The notes under the pieces are model-generated. The model ran no database searches, was not told the origin of the DNA, and saw nothing but the letters and a program-made list of their open reading frames with translations. From positions 3,964,869 to 4,028,868 of the forward strand of contig NZ_CP018866.1 of assembly GCF_002250055.1 (NCBI RefSeq): DNA of 64,000 nucleotides, read 5' to 3'. Positions 52,452-62,472 of this stretch are shown here, piece after piece; position 1 is the stretch's first letter; every line of letters starts with the position of its first letter. The stretch is from Sutcliffiella cohnii. Lineage in GTDB: Bacteria; Bacillota; Bacilli; Bacillales; Bacillaceae_I. The position numbers were made by a program, and so were the translations under genes.

Positions 52452-54125
52452 TTATTTCAGTAAATATACTCTCGTTTCGTAAGCTCTTAACGTCATATTA
52501 TTTATATTTTCATTTCCATTTTCTTCATAATTACTAATTAACAACTCTGCATTATCAAAAGAGTAATTACCATTAAATACAGCCTCATCCCCATAGAAAT
52601 TACATACAACTAATAGCTTTTCATCACCTAACGTACGAGTGTACGCGTATATCGCTTCATGCTCTTCCGCCACAAGGTCGTAAGTACCATAAACAATAAT
52701 GTCATGCTCTTTACGAAGTTTAATTAGTTTTTGGTAATAATAGAAGATAGAATTTGAATCCGCTAACGCTTGTTTTGCATTAATTTGTTCGAAATTCGGG
52801 TTTACTTTTATCCACGGAGTACCAGTTGTGAATCCTCCATTCGGGCTTTCATCCCACTGCATCGGTGTTCTCGCATTATCTCGACCTTTCACATAAATGG
52901 ACTCCATCACCTTTTGATGGTCCTCGCCACCTTCTGTAACCTTTTCACGATACATGTTATGAATTTCAAGGTCGTTGTACTCTTCAATTGCCTCGAAGCG
53001 TACGTTCGTCATCCCGATTTCTTCCCCTTGGTAAATGTAAGGAGTACCTTGCATCATATGAAGGAAAGTTCCTAACATTTTTGCAGACTCGACACGGTAT
53101 TCTTTATCATTTCCAAAGCGAGATACCATTCTTGGCTGGTCATGATTGTTTAAGTAAAGACTGTTCCAGCCTTTTCCTTCTAACCCTTTTTGCCACTTCG
53201 TCATAACATCCTTTAAGTCCTTTAACTCCCATGGCTTTACATCCCATTTTCCACCAGGTCCAGAATCGATATCCATATGCTCAAACGTAAATATCATATT
53301 TAATTCCGTTTGTTCCTTATTCGCATACTGTGCTGCATCCTCTGTAGAAGCTCCTGGACACTCACCAACTGTAATAATGTCATATTTAGAAAGAACTTCT
53401 CTGTTCATTTCTTGTAAATATTCATGAACGCGAGGACCATTCATGAAATAATCTCCTCCCCAGTCATAGCGTTTACCTGATGGTGTGCTAGGTAAGCCAT
53501 CTACTTTCGAAATAAGATTAATAACATCCATCCGGAAGCCGTCGATTCCTTTATCTAACCACCAAGTCATCATGTCATAAATCTCTTGTCTTACTTTTCG
53601 ATTTTCCCAGTTTAAATCAGGCTGTTTTTTACTGAATAAATGTAAGAAATACTCGTCTGTCTCTTCATCTTTTTGCCATGCTGAGCCACTAAAGAATGAT
53701 GTCCAGTTATTCGGCTCTAAACCATCTTCTTTACCAGGACGCCATACATAATAATCACGGTATGGATTATCTTTTGACTTACGCGATTCTACAAACCATT
53801 TATGTTCATCGGAAGTATGGTTTACTACTAAGTCCATCATTAGCTTCATTCCACGACTATGCAACCCAGCAAGTAGGTCTTCCCAATCTTTCATTGTTCC
53901 GAACTCATCCATTATCGCTTGATAGTCACTAATATCGTAACCGTTATCATCATTAGGAGATTCATATACAGGTGATAACCAAATAACGTCTACTCCTAAC
54001 TCATGTAAATAATCAAGCTTAGACGTCATTCCTTTTAAATCACCTATTCCGTCACCGTTACTATCCATAAAGCTACGAGGATAAATTTGATAAACGACAC
54101 TTTCTTTCCACCATTTCTTTTCCAT
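52452..54125 (-). CDS. malL: GH13 oligo-1,6-glucosidase / alpha-glucosidase (MalL type)
   Basis: 557 residues from ATG 54125, which gives the common MEKxWWKE start; the upstream GTG 54134 overlaps the binding-protein stop. GH13 conserved regions: DLVVNHTS, GFRMDVINLIS (nucleophile Asp), TVGECPGAS (acid/base Glu) and YLNNHDQPRMVSRFG (third Asp). The Val after the nucleophile region and overall length fit the oligo-1,6-glucosidase group that cuts isomaltose and short alpha-1,6 oligosaccharides in the cytoplasm. Co-transcribed with a binding protein and two-component genes in a locus that also has a GH66 enzyme. Confidence 0.9.
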   Translation of the reverse strand: MEKKWWKESVVYQIYPRSFMDSNGDGIGDLKGMTSKLDYLHELGVDVIWLSPVYESPNDDNGYDISDYQAIMDEFGTMKDWEDLLAGLHSRGMKLMMDLVVNHTSDEHKWFVESRKSKDNPYRDYYVWRPGKEDGLEPNNWTSFFSGSAWQKDEETDEYFLHLFSKKQPDLNWENRKVRQEIYDMMTWWLDKGIDGFRMDVINLISKVDGLPSTPSGKRYDWGGDYFMNGPRVHEYLQEMNREVLSKYDIITVGECPGASTEDAAQYANKEQTELNMIFTFEHMDIDSGPGGKWDVKPWELKDLKDVMTKWQKGLEGKGWNSLYLNNHDQPRMVSRFGNDKEYRVESAKMLGTFLHMMQGTPYIYQGEEIGMTNVRFEAIEEYNDLEIHNMYREKVTEGGEDHQKVMESIYVKGRDNARTPMQWDESPNGGFTTGTPWIKVNPNFEQINAKQALADSNSIFYYYQKLIKLRKEHDIIVYGTYDLVAEEHEAIYAYTRTLGDEKLLVVCNFYGDEAVFNGNYSFDNAELLISNYEENGNENINNMTLRAYETRVYLLK

Positions 54126-54130
54126 ATCTG

Positions 54131-55405
54131 TCACGCTTCCTCTCCCGTTAGTATTTGATCTATCTTTTCCGCTGCTTCACGCAGTCCTTCTTCGACTGTC
54201 ATACTTCTTGATAATATTAATCTCATATATTGGGTATACATTTCGTCTACTTTACTCCATTGTGCTAATGGAGGTCGTAAAAATGCGTACTCTAAACTTT
54301 CCACATATGTCTGTAAATATGGGTATTCTTCATAATAGGCGGTAACTTCCACATTTTTATTTGTTGGAATTAATCCTTTTTCTAACAGTAATCGTTGCGG
54401 TGTTTCAGTTGTCATCCACTTTACAAACGACCAAGAGGCTTCCAAATGGTTTGTTGCTTTTGAAATAACTAAGTTTTCTCCTCCAAGCACAGATCCTCTT
54501 CCTTCCGTCACTGGAAAAGGTGCAAAAACTGTCTGCTTATACAACTGTTCCACTACTTCTGTTGGACGTATACTATAGAACCAATGTCCTTCATCAATAA
54601 GCGCATAACTACCATCAACCACACCTTCCCACGTCGACGGATTACCTGTTAACAATCCTCGAGGAAGTTGACCATTCTCATACATATTTAATAATTTCTG
54701 AACCGCTTCGATACTTTGTTCGCTATCTAAAAAACCTGTTGCTTTTTCATTTTTTCCATCCAACAATTCGCCACCTAAAGCGTAAAAATAGGCTAGACTT
54801 TCCCAGCCAGTAATACCATTCATACCAATGGTATAGTCGTGTTCCTCCACCATTTGAATTAAATCATCCATCTTTTTTGGTGGAGTATCATAGCCAGCAC
54901 GCTTTAGTAGTTCTTGATTATATATAGCTATTTTTGTATTTGTATTTAATGGGACACCATAATACTCTCCTTTGTAAAAATTGGACTGTAATGGCACATC
55001 AAAAAATAACTGTCGAATCTTGGTAAAGTCATCAAATCTACTTACTGGATATATTAAGTTAAGTTCTGCAAATGTTGGTATCCACGCGATGTCCATTCGA
55101 ATAACATCTGGTGGTTTATTCGCCGATGCTCTAGAAATAAGCGCAGACTTTAACTGATCATTATGTGATTGCCGAACTGGTTTCACAGAAATAGTAGGGT
55201 GTTCTTCTTCAAAAAGTGGAATAAGGACGTTTTCAAACACTTGCGTTTCTTCTTCGTTGTACGTATGCCAAATAACCAACTCGATATTTTCCTCTGGGGT
55301 TTCAATAGGTGTACTGCCATTATTAATGATGTTTAAGTTTCGACAACTTCCTAACAATAATAAGCTAACGAAGAGAAAACTGAAGATTATACTTTTACGA
55401 ACCAT
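54131..55405 (-). CDS. Carbohydrate ABC transporter substrate-binding lipoprotein (second of the locus)
   Basis: 424 residues from ATG 55405 (GGAGGTG 7 bases upstream). Lipobox LLGSC. Solute-binding domain with LVIWHTYNEEETQVFENVLIPLFEEEHPTISVKPV, GVPLNTNTKIAIYNQELLKRAGYDTPP and GSVLGGENLVISKATNHLEASWSFVKWM. It is a clear paralogue of the protein at 62473-63750, sharing WHTY, VNTNTKIAIYN and GGENLVI blocks. It lies between the response regulator and the glucosidase genes, without its own permeases, so it may share the 60.6-62.4 kb channel or act as a sensor ligand. Confidence 0.9.
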   Translation of the reverse strand: MVRKSIIFSFLFVSLLLLGSCRNLNIINNGSTPIETPEENIELVIWHTYNEEETQVFENVLIPLFEEEHPTISVKPVRQSHNDQLKSALISRASANKPPDVIRMDIAWIPTFAELNLIYPVSRFDDFTKIRQLFFDVPLQSNFYKGEYYGVPLNTNTKIAIYNQELLKRAGYDTPPKKMDDLIQMVEEHDYTIGMNGITGWESLAYFYALGGELLDGKNEKATGFLDSEQSIEAVQKLLNMYENGQLPRGLLTGNPSTWEGVVDGSYALIDEGHWFYSIRPTEVVEQLYKQTVFAPFPVTEGRGSVLGGENLVISKATNHLEASWSFVKWMTTETPQRLLLEKGLIPTNKNVEVTAYYEEYPYLQTYVESLEYAFLRPPLAQWSKVDEMYTQYMRLILSRSMTVEEGLREAAEKIDQILTGEEA

Positions 55406-55420
55406 ATTCACTCACCTCCA

Positions 55421-56947
55421 CTATTTTTGTTGTTCTGTTCGGTAATCACCTGGAGAAAGACCAGTTGTTTTTTTAAACAGCTTGCTAAAGTACTTAACAT
55501 CTCCAAATCCAGATTGCTCTGCTACTTCATATACTTTCAAGGAGGAATGCTCTAGCAACTCCTTTGCCTTTTTTATTCGTAAGTCAATCACATAATCAAT
55601 AAAATTTTGATTTAAAAAACGTTTAAATAAAATACTAAAGTAATTACGACTAATATGAATATGGTCTGCTATCTTTTGCAAGGTTAACTCGTCCGTATAG
55701 TTACGGTGAATATATTCAAGCGCACTGTCAATTAGCTCATTATCTCCATACAACTTATCACCTTTATTAGCAACGATTGTTTCACATTCTTCCAACTGTT
55801 GTAAAAGTGCGTTATGAAGCTCTTGCATCGTTTCTGTTTTCTTTAAGATTGAGCATTTTTCTAGCAATAAGGTTACATCTATTTTATCTACAAATAAATG
55901 AGTGATGATGTCACAAGCCTCATCCTTCATCTCAGTAGGATCTACCTCTTCTAACGCTCGCTTTTGAAAATGTTCTGTTAAAAACTCCGTTACCTTTTGT
56001 TTGTCATACGGTAAAAGAAACTGCTTTAATTGCTCTCCTTTTAATCTTTTTACTTGTCCATATTCAAGAGGCAAGTATGGAAACACATCTTCTTCAGCAT
56101 GAAAAAACCTTCTACTACACGCTTCTTCACTTCGATGAAAACTTTCTGGTAATTCCTTGAAATTAGAAGCGATATCATAACCGATAGTAAAAGGAATATC
56201 AGTTTGAGCTTGAAGCCAACCTTTCAGCTTTTGTGGCTCATCCTTATCATTACGAATAACGACAACTAAGTCTGTCTCATTTATATGGATACAAATACAT
56301 TCCTCGTACTGTAAATAAAACTGTTCTTGAAGCTCATCTAACATAAATGATATATATAATTTTCCCTTTTGATCCATCACTCTATTAAGATTAAACATTT
56401 TCAAATATATAACCATTATCGGTGATTGTAAGCTGTTAAAGCCTTCATACGAAAATTCCAACTTATTATGCTTTATCAAAATACGCTTTAGTTGCTGTTC
56501 TAATTTGTAGCGGTTTTTTATTGCTACTGTTTCATCTACTAAATGTAACTTTTCTTCAATTACTTGCTCTTTCTTCATTAATTCCACGCATTTTTGAATG
56601 AGTTGTAAAAATTCCTCTGGCTCCAAAGTTGGCTTTAATACATAGTCTACAGCGCCGTGTTTTAACCCTTCCCGAACGTACTCAAAGTCATTATAACTAC
56701 TAACTAACACGACTTTTACATTCGGATTTCGCTTTAACGCTTCTCGCATTAATGTTAAACCGTCCATAATAGGCATTTTTATATCCGTAATTAAAAGGTC
56801 TACTTGCTGATTTTCCATCGCTTCAAGTGCTTTTTCTCCATTCGGAAAATCACCTATTAATTTTAGACCCTCTTCTTCCCAATTTATTGACGCCTTTAAA
56901 CCGAAGCGAATAACTGGTTCATCATCCACGATCATTGCGTTAAACAT
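55421..56947 (-). CDS. AraC-type response regulator (YesN-like) with middle domain
   Basis: 508 residues from ATG 56947 (AGAGGTG 6 bases upstream). Receiver (about 1-120) with VDDE, phospho-Asp in LLITDIKMPIMDG and Lys in VLKPTL; a middle region of about 260 residues of unclear role, typical for long YesN proteins; C-terminal AraC helix-turn-helix pair with LQKIADHIHISRNYFSILFKR and SGFGDVKYFSKLFKKTTGLSPGDYR. Overlaps the kinase gene. Likely activator of the alpha-glucan locus. Confidence 0.92.
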   Translation of the reverse strand: MFNAMIVDDEPVIRFGLKASINWEEEGLKLIGDFPNGEKALEAMENQQVDLLITDIKMPIMDGLTLMREALKRNPNVKVVLVSSYNDFEYVREGLKHGAVDYVLKPTLEPEEFLQLIQKCVELMKKEQVIEEKLHLVDETVAIKNRYKLEQQLKRILIKHNKLEFSYEGFNSLQSPIMVIYLKMFNLNRVMDQKGKLYISFMLDELQEQFYLQYEECICIHINETDLVVVIRNDKDEPQKLKGWLQAQTDIPFTIGYDIASNFKELPESFHRSEEACSRRFFHAEEDVFPYLPLEYGQVKRLKGEQLKQFLLPYDKQKVTEFLTEHFQKRALEEVDPTEMKDEACDIITHLFVDKIDVTLLLEKCSILKKTETMQELHNALLQQLEECETIVANKGDKLYGDNELIDSALEYIHRNYTDELTLQKIADHIHISRNYFSILFKRFLNQNFIDYVIDLRIKKAKELLEHSSLKVYEVAEQSGFGDVKYFSKLFKKTTGLSPGDYRTEQQK

Positions 56948-58730
56948 ATGTTCCACCTCTACCTTTTTGTTTAAGGATAAGCTTTACAACTGTTCCGTTT
57001 TCGTTACTATCAATTTCTACTTTTGAGCCAGGTCCGTAATATAAGTTTACTGAATCGTACACGTGCGTAAGTCCAATTCCAAGAAACGAATTCGGTGATT
57101 GATCCTTAATTTTTTCTAATGCTTCTTTCTTAACTCCAATACCGTTATCACAGATATCTAATACAATTCCACCATCTAGTTTCTTTCCTGTAATTCGAAT
57201 TGTACCGTCTTTTCCTGTTGGGACAAAGCCGTGGAAAATAGCATTTTCTACTATGGGCTGAATAAGCATTTGTGGAATTAGGAAATCCTCCACTTCATCT
57301 GCAATGTTTAGCTCTAAATAAAATTTCTGTTCATAACGTATTTGCATGATTGCCATAAACTTCTCTACTATATTTAATTCTTCATTTACCGTGACGAAGG
57401 TTCCCTTTTTCCCCATATTTGCTTCTAAAAGTCTTATTAAGGCAGACATTGCTGTGTTTGCTTTTTCCTTTTGATTAAGTTGAATTAACCAACGGATTGT
57501 ACTAAGAGTATTAAATAAGAAATGTGGGTTAATTCGATGCTTAATTGCACGCAGCTCCGCTTTTTGTTTTTGACTTTCCACTTCTTTTACTTGCTCTAAC
57601 AGTTTTTCGACTTGATTAATCATTCGATTAAATTGCAGGCTCATGAGACCTATTTCGTCAGTTGAAGCAACTTTCGTTCGTACGTTAAAGTTCCCTTCTC
57701 CTACTCGCTTCATTTGCTGTGTTAACAGTCTAATTGGCTCTGTTACTCGATGGGCTGCAACTAAACCAATTATAATCGCGACAATCGTAAAGATCGTTGT
57801 CGAAAAGAGCGTTATCATTTGAACATTACTTAGTTCGCCTGTAATTTCTTTAATAGGAACAATACCAATGACTGTCCATCCGTTACTCATTGGTTGTTTT
57901 ACACCATAATAAGGAGTTCCTTCATGTGTAAATTCAAATTCAATCAAACGTTTGTTTTGTATATATTGAAAGAGCTCATCATTTTTGACTGGGCGGTTGA
58001 TGTTTTCTAAAACCGAATCCACCATAACCTCTCCTTTTTCATCCACCACAAAAAAACGTCCAGTCTTACCCAGTTTTATTTGATCAATTTTCTCTAATAT
58101 TACTCTGCCGTCTAAACCGACTTGTATATATCCGATATTTTGTAAGTTATTAAAGTTCTTCAACACTCTACTAAGAGTGACAACTAGTTCTGTATTTTGA
58201 CCAGCACCACTCAATTGATCATATTGAAGCCCTTCCCAAACTAATTGACCGTCTTTCACAACTGACTCTCTTACCCAATCTTGTTGAGCTAAATTATATT
58301 GTGTAAGCTTATAAGCGGAAAATGTACCACTTCCCCAGCTAGTTCCATCTTCCTTCAATACATAAATCGTTCGAACAAATGAACTTGAATATACATGTGA
58401 ATTTAATAGCGTATTCATATATTCATTATTGCTTCCTCTTTCGGAGAACGATAACTTTTCAGCCGTATCTTCGACGACTATTTCCTGTAGTCGTTCATTA
58501 CTATAGAGTAAATCTGAAGTATCGCTACCTAAGGAGAAAATAAACGAAAGAGAATCAGCTGCTTGTCTTGCAATTTGCAGTGATGATTCTCTAACATTAT
58601 TCTTTACAACGTTCGAAGCAGATTGATAGTAAAAGTAGCTATTAAAAATAGTTGAGATGAAGATAACGAGTAAAAGGGCAAAAACTACTTTTGTTGCAAA
58701 TCGGTTTTTTATCATTCTTCGTAACATCAT
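56940..58730 (-). CDS. Sensor histidine kinase (YesM/LytS-type, dCache-like sensor, HAMP)
   Basis: 596 residues: membrane helix about 14-34, extracellular sensor with GRFFVVDEKGEVMVDS and PYYGVKQPMSNGWTVIGIVP (Cache-like), second helix about 300-320, HAMP, then phospho-His motif LRAIKHRINPHFLFNTLSTIRW and ATPase motifs IVENAIFHGFVP, DNGIGV and FLGIGLTHVY. It forms an operon with the overlapping regulator and probably senses extracellular sugar. Confidence 0.93.
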   Translation of the reverse strand: MMLRRMIKNRFATKVVFALLLVIFISTIFNSYFYYQSASNVVKNNVRESSLQIARQAADSLSFIFSLGSDTSDLLYSNERLQEIVVEDTAEKLSFSERGSNNEYMNTLLNSHVYSSSFVRTIYVLKEDGTSWGSGTFSAYKLTQYNLAQQDWVRESVVKDGQLVWEGLQYDQLSGAGQNTELVVTLSRVLKNFNNLQNIGYIQVGLDGRVILEKIDQIKLGKTGRFFVVDEKGEVMVDSVLENINRPVKNDELFQYIQNKRLIEFEFTHEGTPYYGVKQPMSNGWTVIGIVPIKEITGELSNVQMITLFSTTIFTIVAIIIGLVAAHRVTEPIRLLTQQMKRVGEGNFNVRTKVASTDEIGLMSLQFNRMINQVEKLLEQVKEVESQKQKAELRAIKHRINPHFLFNTLSTIRWLIQLNQKEKANTAMSALIRLLEANMGKKGTFVTVNEELNIVEKFMAIMQIRYEQKFYLELNIADEVEDFLIPQMLIQPIVENAIFHGFVPTGKDGTIRITGKKLDGGIVLDICDNGIGVKKEALEKIKDQSPNSFLGIGLTHVYDSVNLYYGPGSKVEIDSNENGTVVKLILKQKGRGGTYV

Positions 58731-58804
58731 CTCAACCCTCTTTTACAAAACACTTATTTTCCTACTATAATATCTATCCTACTCCTCGTTCGCAAATATC
58801 GGTT

Positions 58805-60592
58805 TTATTTATATTCGATAACAACCATATCCCAATATTTTAAATGTGGAATTGTAAACTGTATTTCGTCACCTTTTTGCTTAAACTCTAGTTCAACCGC
58901 GGATCCTGCAAAGAAATCAGGAGAAGCGATCCAGACTTTTTCCACTTTTCCGTTTGTCTCGGCCGTAACGTTAAGATTCTCTTTGACAGCAGGCTCAACC
59001 TGCGAACCATCATTATCTCTCCAGTCAAGAGATGTAGCATCTGTCATATTAATGAACTGAATAATTTCTTTGTTGTCTTTTTCTTTGGCATAACTCCAAA
59101 CTTTTCCGCGTTCAGCACGTTCTGACGCATCAATATCTTCATTACTAATAGTAATTTCTTTTGAGAGTTCAATTGCTCCGTCGCGAAGTAGATTTTGGTA
59201 AGCTACTGAGAAATCATAATAATGAATTAACTGATTGTTTAACTCATCCGATATGGAAAGCTTTTTATGAGGGAAATATTCTTTCGATAACATATTTTCC
59301 CCAAGCTCTAAATGGGCACCACCCGCGGCGAAAATAACTGCATTTGTTAGTAGCACACCTGGTGTATTAAATTCGCCCATCGAGTCAGATAGGTCATAGT
59401 TCATATACGCCGCTAACACGGTATTTAACTCATTGTTGCTATAGCGATAGTTTTGATCGATTACATCTTTTAAACTACTGAACGTTTGGTGTGAGTCCCA
59501 TAACTCCGAATATAAGAAGCTTACAGGAGCTTGTGACGCGATGTAACCTACCGCATATTGTGATACAGCGTTCATGACTAAATCTACTTGTAGTTCTTCC
59601 TTCGCTTTTTGCAAGAAAGGAACATATGTCGTAGATAAGTCTAACCGATTCCCTTCTCCGTCCCATAATGCACCTCGATCTCCTAATTGATCGACATGCC
59701 AACCGTCAAACGCTAAATGTTGGAACACTTCTTTTTCAGCATTAATAATAAAATCTTGCCACTCTTCGTTGGCTGGGTTCATTAAGAAAATATCGCTCGC
59801 CCAGCTTTCAGGCAATGGGTGCTTATCTTGGTTTTCAAGGAGAGGATCTCGATAAATTCCCCACTCTTTTTTCACACCTTCTTCTTCATAATTTTCGTAA
59901 GCTCCGAAAAGAAGGTTATAGTTCATTGCTTTCATATTTTTTTCAAGTGCCATCGCAATATAATTTTCTACCGTTTCTCTAGAAACTTCTCGATTGGCAA
60001 TATCTAACCACGTATCCGCTACTTTACCGTTTTCTAATTTTAACGGTCGTTCATGCTTATACTGCCAATCGTAAAATTGTAATCCGTTTATATGGAATCG
60101 ATTTAATTTATCGATAACCCCTTGTTGTTCTTCCTTTGCTAATTCATAAAAATCCGCTAAATAGCCATAGCGAGGGAATTTTGTCCAATCAGAGGAAACA
60201 TCAACAGCAATGTTGTAATGATCGACAATTGTTTTCTTATCTTTCATATACACTTCTACCATATAACCTTTAAAGTCATCCTCTTTCGCTATCCAGTCCC
60301 ACGTAACAGCGTCTTCACCAGTTAGTGTGATTTCTTCCTCTTCTACTACTTCATTTAAATGGACGTATCGAACAAGTAACGTCCCTTCTTCTATCTGTTC
60401 ATTTAATGTTAACGTAAAGGTAACTTTATCCCCAGGCTCATAAGCAGCTTTATCAGTTGTTACATAGATTAAATAGTCCCCTTTTTTGACACTATCTGAT
60501 TGAAAAGGGGCGGAAGTAGTTTTCGTACAACCCGTCATCACGGATATAATAAGTAAAGTAGCAATAAAAAGGCTAGCGAATTTCTTCCTCAT
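58805..60592 (-). CDS. GH66 family lipoprotein (dextranase / cycloisomaltooligosaccharide glucanotransferase type)
   Basis: 595 residues from ATG 60592, with GAAGGAGG upstream and an ATGA overlap with the permease stop; a longer frame to 60700 is rejected. Lipobox MTGC. An N-terminal beta domain (DKAAYEPGDKVTFTLTLNEQ) precedes the GH66 barrel: FPRYGYLADFY, INGLQFYDWQYKHERP, FDGWHVDQLGDRG (nucleophile Asp) and FLYSELWDSH (acid/base Glu). GH66 enzymes cut internal alpha-1,6 bonds of dextran, or cyclise the products. There is no CBM35 insert, so simple endo-dextranase is slightly favoured. Lipid-anchored beside its importer. Confidence 0.88.
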   Translation of the reverse strand: MRKKFASLFIATLLIISVMTGCTKTTSAPFQSDSVKKGDYLIYVTTDKAAYEPGDKVTFTLTLNEQIEEGTLLVRYVHLNEVVEEEEITLTGEDAVTWDWIAKEDDFKGYMVEVYMKDKKTIVDHYNIAVDVSSDWTKFPRYGYLADFYELAKEEQQGVIDKLNRFHINGLQFYDWQYKHERPLKLENGKVADTWLDIANREVSRETVENYIAMALEKNMKAMNYNLLFGAYENYEEEGVKKEWGIYRDPLLENQDKHPLPESWASDIFLMNPANEEWQDFIINAEKEVFQHLAFDGWHVDQLGDRGALWDGEGNRLDLSTTYVPFLQKAKEELQVDLVMNAVSQYAVGYIASQAPVSFLYSELWDSHQTFSSLKDVIDQNYRYSNNELNTVLAAYMNYDLSDSMGEFNTPGVLLTNAVIFAAGGAHLELGENMLSKEYFPHKKLSISDELNNQLIHYYDFSVAYQNLLRDGAIELSKEITISNEDIDASERAERGKVWSYAKEKDNKEIIQFINMTDATSLDWRDNDGSQVEPAVKENLNVTAETNGKVEKVWIASPDFFAGSAVELEFKQKGDEIQFTIPHLKYWDMVVIEYK

Positions 60593-61422
60593 CCTTTTAC
60601 GCCTCCTTCTGTATCCCCACTTTGTACAAAGCGTTTTTGGAATACGATATAAATAATAATTACAGGTAAGATTGCGATAATCGAAGCCGCAAAGATCCAC
60701 GCCCAGTTACTTGCGTATTTTCCTTGGAACATCATTAACGCGATTGGCAATGTTCTCATCGCCTCATCTTTAATAATTGTTAATGCTACGAAATACTCGT
60801 CCCACGTTCCAGAGAAAGCAAAAATCGCCATTGTACCTAGTGCAGGCTTCGATAAAGGTAAATAAATTCTTCTAAAGATAGTCCAGTTTCCTCCACCATC
60901 CATAACAATCGATTCTTCCAATTCTTTCGGTACTGTTTCAAAGAATCCACGTAAGAAGAATGTAGACCCAACTACTCCTCCACCGATGTAAATTAACCAT
61001 AATCCCCAATACGTGTTTACTAGACCAAGTGATTGAATAACAGTAAACTGAGGTACGATTGCTAATACTAGCGGAATCATCATCGTAAATAGAAACACTC
61101 GGAATACGAATTCTTTTCCAGGGAATGTGAATCGAACGAATGAATAAGCGGTTAACGCTCCTAGAAACACACTACCAACTGTTGCTACCGTTGCTACTAA
61201 TAAACTGTTTAAAAAATAACGGAAGAAACTATTTTTCGTCCAAACAATTTCATAGTTTTCTAGACTAGGTATCGCTGTAAATACCTCATGTGGTCTAGGG
61301 AGAGAATATGCGTTTTTCACGAATGTTGTCATTAACATATATACAAACGGAGTAACAAACACTAAAACTCCGATGATTAAAATGGTGTATACAAAAAGCT
61401 TTGGCAAAAAGTTTGTTTTCAT
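60589..61422 (-). CDS. Carbohydrate ABC transporter permease (MalG type)
   Basis: 277 residues, six membrane helices, EAA loop LEESIVMDGGGNWTIFRRIYLPLSKP. Eighteen bases separate it from the upstream permease gene; its stop overlaps the GH66 gene start. Half of the channel importing alpha-1,6-glucan fragments. Confidence 0.93.
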   Translation of the reverse strand: MKTNFLPKLFVYTILIIGVLVFVTPFVYMLMTTFVKNAYSLPRPHEVFTAIPSLENYEIVWTKNSFFRYFLNSLLVATVATVGSVFLGALTAYSFVRFTFPGKEFVFRVFLFTMMIPLVLAIVPQFTVIQSLGLVNTYWGLWLIYIGGGVVGSTFFLRGFFETVPKELEESIVMDGGGNWTIFRRIYLPLSKPALGTMAIFAFSGTWDEYFVALTIIKDEAMRTLPIALMMFQGKYASNWAWIFAASIIAILPVIIIYIVFQKRFVQSGDTEGGVKG

Positions 61423-61440
61423 CGAATTTCCCTCCTTTTC

Positions 61441-62400
61441 CTACATGAATTTTTGTCTACCTAGTTTTTTCTGCTGTGTATACGTAATGAGGAAGATCGT
61501 CAGACCCATCATTACCCCTAAAGCAGATGAATAACCGAAGTTAAAGTTGTTAAACGCCTGTTTGTAAATCATACTTTGCAAAACTTCCGTTTGGCCCATT
61601 GGACCACCATTTGTAATGAAATACACTTGTGGGAAAATGTTAAATGCACCCATAATTAAGTTAATGATGACAAATGCGGTAATCGGCCCTAGCATTGGAA
61701 TCGTTACATACATAAATGATTTAACCCCATTCGCTCCGTCAATTGCTGCCGCTTCATATAAACTTTTCGGGATACCTTGAAGTGCCGCTAAATATATAAC
61801 AACGGTCCAACCAACTGTTTTCCAAATGTGGAATAACCAAATTACTACCATTGCTGTCCACTGATTTTGTAACCAACCAATCGGAGAATCAATAAAGCCC
61901 AAATTTAATAGAACAAAGTTCACTAAACCGTTTTCTCCGTCAGCAAATAAATAGCGGAAAAGGAATGCTACAACAATCCAAGAAGTGATAATTGGTAAGT
62001 AGTACAATGTACGGAACGTAATTTTGTACTTAATAAACTGAAGATTTATTAATACAGCAAAGAAAAGCCCTAAAAACCAGTTAATTGGAACTGTTACAAC
62101 TGTGTTCAAAAATGTATTACGTACTGCATAGCGAAATGCAGGATCGGAAAATGCTTTTTTATAGTTTTCTAACCCAACAAAAGGACTTTCTGCTCCAGGC
62201 ATAATATTGTAATCTTGGAAACTCATGATGATACCTTTCATCAATGGGTAGATTACGAATACACCCGCACCAACAAGCCCTAAAAAGATAAATGGAAAGA
62301 CTTCGATCCACTGTTTAACGCCAATTTTAAAGCGTTCGGCAAAGCTTTTTTTCGGAATAACGACGGCATCATTTTTATTCGTATTTACTCCACTTTCCAT
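61441..62400 (-). CDS. Carbohydrate ABC transporter permease (MalF type)
   Basis: 319 residues, six membrane helices, EAA loop LYEAAAIDGANGVKSFMYVTIPML and family sequence FITNGGPMGQTEVL. A hydrophilic N-terminal tail of about 35 residues precedes the first helix. Pairs with the MalG-type permease; a hairpin separates the gene from the upstream binding-protein gene. Confidence 0.93.
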   Translation of the reverse strand: MESGVNTNKNDAVVIPKKSFAERFKIGVKQWIEVFPFIFLGLVGAGVFVIYPLMKGIIMSFQDYNIMPGAESPFVGLENYKKAFSDPAFRYAVRNTFLNTVVTVPINWFLGLFFAVLINLQFIKYKITFRTLYYLPIITSWIVVAFLFRYLFADGENGLVNFVLLNLGFIDSPIGWLQNQWTAMVVIWLFHIWKTVGWTVVIYLAALQGIPKSLYEAAAIDGANGVKSFMYVTIPMLGPITAFVIINLIMGAFNIFPQVYFITNGGPMGQTEVLQSMIYKQAFNNFNFGYSSALGVMMGLTIFLITYTQQKKLGRQKFM

Positions 62401-62432
62401 TGGGCTCCCCTCCTAACAAATTAAGAATAAAG

Positions 62433-62463
62433 ATACTTCACTGGAAATTTTCCAGTGAAGTAC
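62433..62463 (-). terminator. Hairpin between binding-protein and permease genes (partial terminator)
   Basis: Perfect palindrome TACTTCACTGGAAA / TTTCCAGTGAAGTA followed on the minus strand by TCTTTATT. Such hairpins raise the level of the binding-protein message relative to downstream genes. Confidence 0.75.
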
Positions 62464-62472
62464 TCTCGTTTT